Source: Phocaeicola coprocola DSM 17136
GTDB taxonomy: Bacteria; Bacteroidota; Bacteroidia; Bacteroidales; Bacteroidaceae
Length of the DNA stretch: 64,000 nt
Assembly (NCBI RefSeq): GCF_000154845.1
Contig: NZ_DS981460.1
Location: forward strand, 45,586 to 109,585
Direction: 5' to 3'
The notes under the pieces were generated by a model that saw nothing but the letters and a program-made list of their open reading frames with translations, did not search any database and had not been told where the DNA came from. This document shows, in pieces, positions 62,454-64,000 of the stretch. The translations under genes and the position numbers were made by a program. Position 1 is the stretch's first letter; each line of letters starts with the position of its first letter.

Positions 62454-62969
62454 ATGAGAAAGGAAGATAAAGGCGTAATTATCGGTCAGTTGGCTGATAC
62501 CGTAAAGCAATATGGACATTTCTACTTGGTTGATACAACTGCTATGGATGCAGCATCTACTAGCGAACTGCGTAGAAAATGTTTCAAGGCTGGTATCAAA
62601 CTGGTAGTTGTGAAGAACTCTTTGCTTCACAAGGCTTTAATGAGCTTGGATGTTGATTATTCACCATTGTTTGATTCTTTGAAAGGTACAACTTCAGTAA
62701 TGTTCTGCGAAACAGCAAACGCTCCTGCTAAGTTGTTGAAAGAATACAAAGAAGGTGTTCCTGCATTGAAAGCTGCTTATGCAGAAGAAGGATTCTATGT
62801 AGGTGCTGATCAGCTCGAAGCTTTGGCAACAATCAAGAGCAAGAACGAAGTTATTGCGGATATCGTGGCATTGCTGCAATCTCCTGCGAAGAACGTTATT
62901 TCTGCTCTTCAGTCTGGTGGTAACACCATTCACGGAGTTCTTAAGACTTTGGGTGAACGTGCAGAATAA
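62454..62969 (+). CDS. rplJ: 50S ribosomal protein L10
   Basis: A 171-residue protein, base of the L7/L12 stalk. N-terminal rRNA-binding domain (LRRKCFKAGIKLVVVKNSLL) and a C-terminal helix that carries L7/L12 dimers. It probably controls its own rplJL mRNA, as in other bacteria. Confidence 0.97.
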   Translation: MRKEDKGVIIGQLADTVKQYGHFYLVDTTAMDAASTSELRRKCFKAGIKLVVVKNSLLHKALMSLDVDYSPLFDSLKGTTSVMFCETANAPAKLLKEYKEGVPALKAAYAEEGFYVGADQLEALATIKSKNEVIADIVALLQSPAKNVISALQSGGNTIHGVLKTLGERAE

Positions 62970-63044
62970 TCGTTTGCTGATCTTAAGACTAAACTAAACA
63001 ACTTTAATTATCAATTAGTAACAAACAATTAAATTCATACAAAA

Positions 63045-63422
63045 ATGGCAGATTTGAAAGCTTTTGCAGAACAATTAGTTAACTTGACAGTAAAAGAAGT
63101 TAATGAACTTGCAACTATCCTTAAAGAAGAATATGGTATTGAACCTGCTGCTGCAGCTGTAGCTGTTGCTGCTGGTCCTGCTGCTGCTGGTGCAGCTGCT
63201 GCTGAAGAAAAAACTTCATTCGATGTAGTTTTGAAGAGCGCAGGTGCTGCTAAATTGCAGGTTGTTAAGGCAGTTAAAGAAGCTTGTGGTCTTGGCTTGA
63301 AAGAAGCAAAAGACATGGTTGACGGTGCTCCTAGCGTAGTTAAAGAAGGTTTGGCTAAAGACGAAGCTGAATCTTTGAAGAAAGTTTTGGAAGAAGCTGG
63401 AGCTGAAGTTGAACTTAAATAA
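63045..63422 (+). CDS. rplL: 50S ribosomal protein L7/L12
   Basis: A 125-residue protein with N-terminal dimer domain, Ala/Gly-rich hinge ([20 protein letters not shown]) and C-terminal factor-binding domain ([20 protein letters not shown]). It is present in several copies per ribosome, which fits the attenuator that follows. Confidence 0.98.
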   Translation: MADLKAFAEQLVNLTVKEVNELATILKEEYGIEPAAAAVAVAAGPAAAGAAAAEEKTSFDVVLKSAGAAKLQVVKAVKEACGLGLKEAKDMVDGAPSVVKEGLAKDEAESLKKVLEEAGAEVELK

Positions 63423-63447
63423 GATTATCCTGTAAATCAGGTAGTTC

Positions 63448-63486
63448 GGTTAAGAGTCCTCTGTCAAGAGGATTCTTAACCTTTTT
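63448..63486 (+). terminator. Attenuator-like terminator between rplL and rpoB
   Basis: A 15-bp stem (63448-63462 with 63467-63481, one G-T pair) with the loop GTCA is followed by TTTTT. It has all features of an intrinsic terminator but lies inside the rplL-rpoB gap, so partial read-through is required for rpoB unless it has its own promoter. Confidence 0.85.
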
Positions 63487-63547
63487 GCGTCTATATTAAG
63501 TTACACAGGTTCTCTTACCTGAATTTAAACATTTTAACTCCATACAG

Positions 63548-64000
63548 ATGTCTTCAAATACTAATAATCAACGAATTAATTTTGCTTCTATTAAGAATCC
63601 GATGAAGTATCCGGATTTCCTGGAAGTGCAATTGAAGTCATTTCAAGACTTTTTACAGTTAGATACTCCGCCTGAAAAACGAAAGAACGATGGCTTGTAT
63701 AAGGTGTTTGCAGAAAACTTCCCTATTGCAGATACACGTAACAACTTCGTGCTCGAGTTCCTCGACTACTATATTGACCCGCCTCACTATACAATCGATG
63801 ACTGTTTAGAACGTGGCTTGACTTATAGTGTTCCCTTGAAAGCTAAGCTGAAGCTTTATTGTACAGACCCCGATCACGAAGACTTTGATACCGTTATTCA
63901 GGATGTATATCTGGGTCCTATCCCTTACATGACTCCAAAAGGTACTTTTGTTATCAATGGAGCAGAACGTGTAGTTGTTTCTCAGTTACACCGTTCTCCG
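63548..64000 (+). CDS. rpoB: RNA polymerase beta subunit, 5' part (continues beyond the window)
   Basis: The frame from the ATG at 63548 is open to the last base, giving 151 residues of the N-terminal beta subunit ([20 protein letters not shown] at the start, then [15 protein letters not shown] and [20 protein letters not shown]-like sequence, here [19 protein letters not shown]). This is the usual place for rpoB after rplL. The rest is outside the window. Confidence 0.98.
   Translation, partial: MSSNTNNQRINFASIKNPMKYPDFLEVQLKSFQDFLQLDTPPEKRKNDGLYKVFAENFPIADTRNNFVLEFLDYYIDPPHYTIDDCLERGLTYSVPLKAKLKLYCTDPDHEDFDTVIQDVYLGPIPYMTPKGTFVINGAERVVVSQLHRSP

Overview
The window reads as a chromosomal segment of a Bacteroidales gut commensal, of Bacteroides/Phocaeicola type. 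The evidence is a SusC/SusD locus with its own ECF sigma factor and FecR-type anti-sigma factor, several lipoproteins with a Cys shortly after a hydrophobic leader, DUF3836, DUF1735/LamG and PepSY-like proteins, and promoters of the Bacteroidetes form (TTTG, about 18-20 bases, TAnnTTTG) in front of several genes. No phage, CRISPR array or conjugative element was seen. The one clear mobile element is an IS4-family insertion sequence.

Layout. 1-420 is gene-poor with a possible tiny ORF or structured RNA. 421-8502 holds a seven-transmembrane AraC-type regulator, an M16 peptidase, a LOG-type hydrolase, a Kdo-pathway SIS isomerase, a PfkB kinase, mnmA, a flavodoxin-ferredoxin fusion and ruvB. 8552-15899 has a polysaccharide flippase, a DUF389 membrane protein, a DEAD-box helicase, and a minus-strand run of XRE regulator, small membrane protein, DUF2975, CPBP protease and DUF3836. 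16182-22815 has a GH97 glycosidase, ribF, a HAD phosphatase, a calcium-type P-ATPase and tRNA-Met. 23062-32168 is a polysaccharide utilisation locus: ECF sigma, FecR, SusC, SusD, a GH18 endoglycosidase-like lipoprotein and a DUF1735/LamG lipoprotein. A terminator-like hairpin on the opposite strand just upstream of susC suggests a DonS-like antisense RNA. 32376-48154 mixes an arginase-like protein, Hsp20, priA, a PHP phosphoesterase, a tyrosine phosphatase, a PL10 pectate lyase, an HD-domain c-di-AMP phosphodiesterase candidate, gltX, waaA and a TonB-dependent receptor.

48262-51694 is a two-component system whose response regulator gene is split by a 1325-bp IS4-family element. The element has near-identical ends and a 9-bp target duplication. 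Removing the element and one duplication restores an in-frame 236-codon OmpR/PhoB-type regulator. 51736-58624 has a DUF1349 protein, a LuxR regulator, a PepSY-like lipoprotein, a gamma carbonic anhydrase, aminopeptidase P, rpsU, a Xer-type recombinase and a ribosome hibernation factor.

58716-64000 is the translation/transcription supercluster: tRNA-Thr, tRNA-Tyr, tRNA-Gly, tRNA-Thr, tuf, tRNA-Trp, secE, nusG, rplK, rplA, rplJ, rplL and the start of rpoB, which runs off the window. Terminator-like hairpins lie between tuf and tRNA-Trp and between rplL and rpoB. They probably act as attenuators that tune output inside one long transcription unit.

Most of the window is ordinary core genome. The observations most worth following are the disrupted response regulator, the candidate antisense RNA at the susC leader, the XRE/DUF2975/CPBP membrane cassette, and several perfect inverted repeats placed on promoters.
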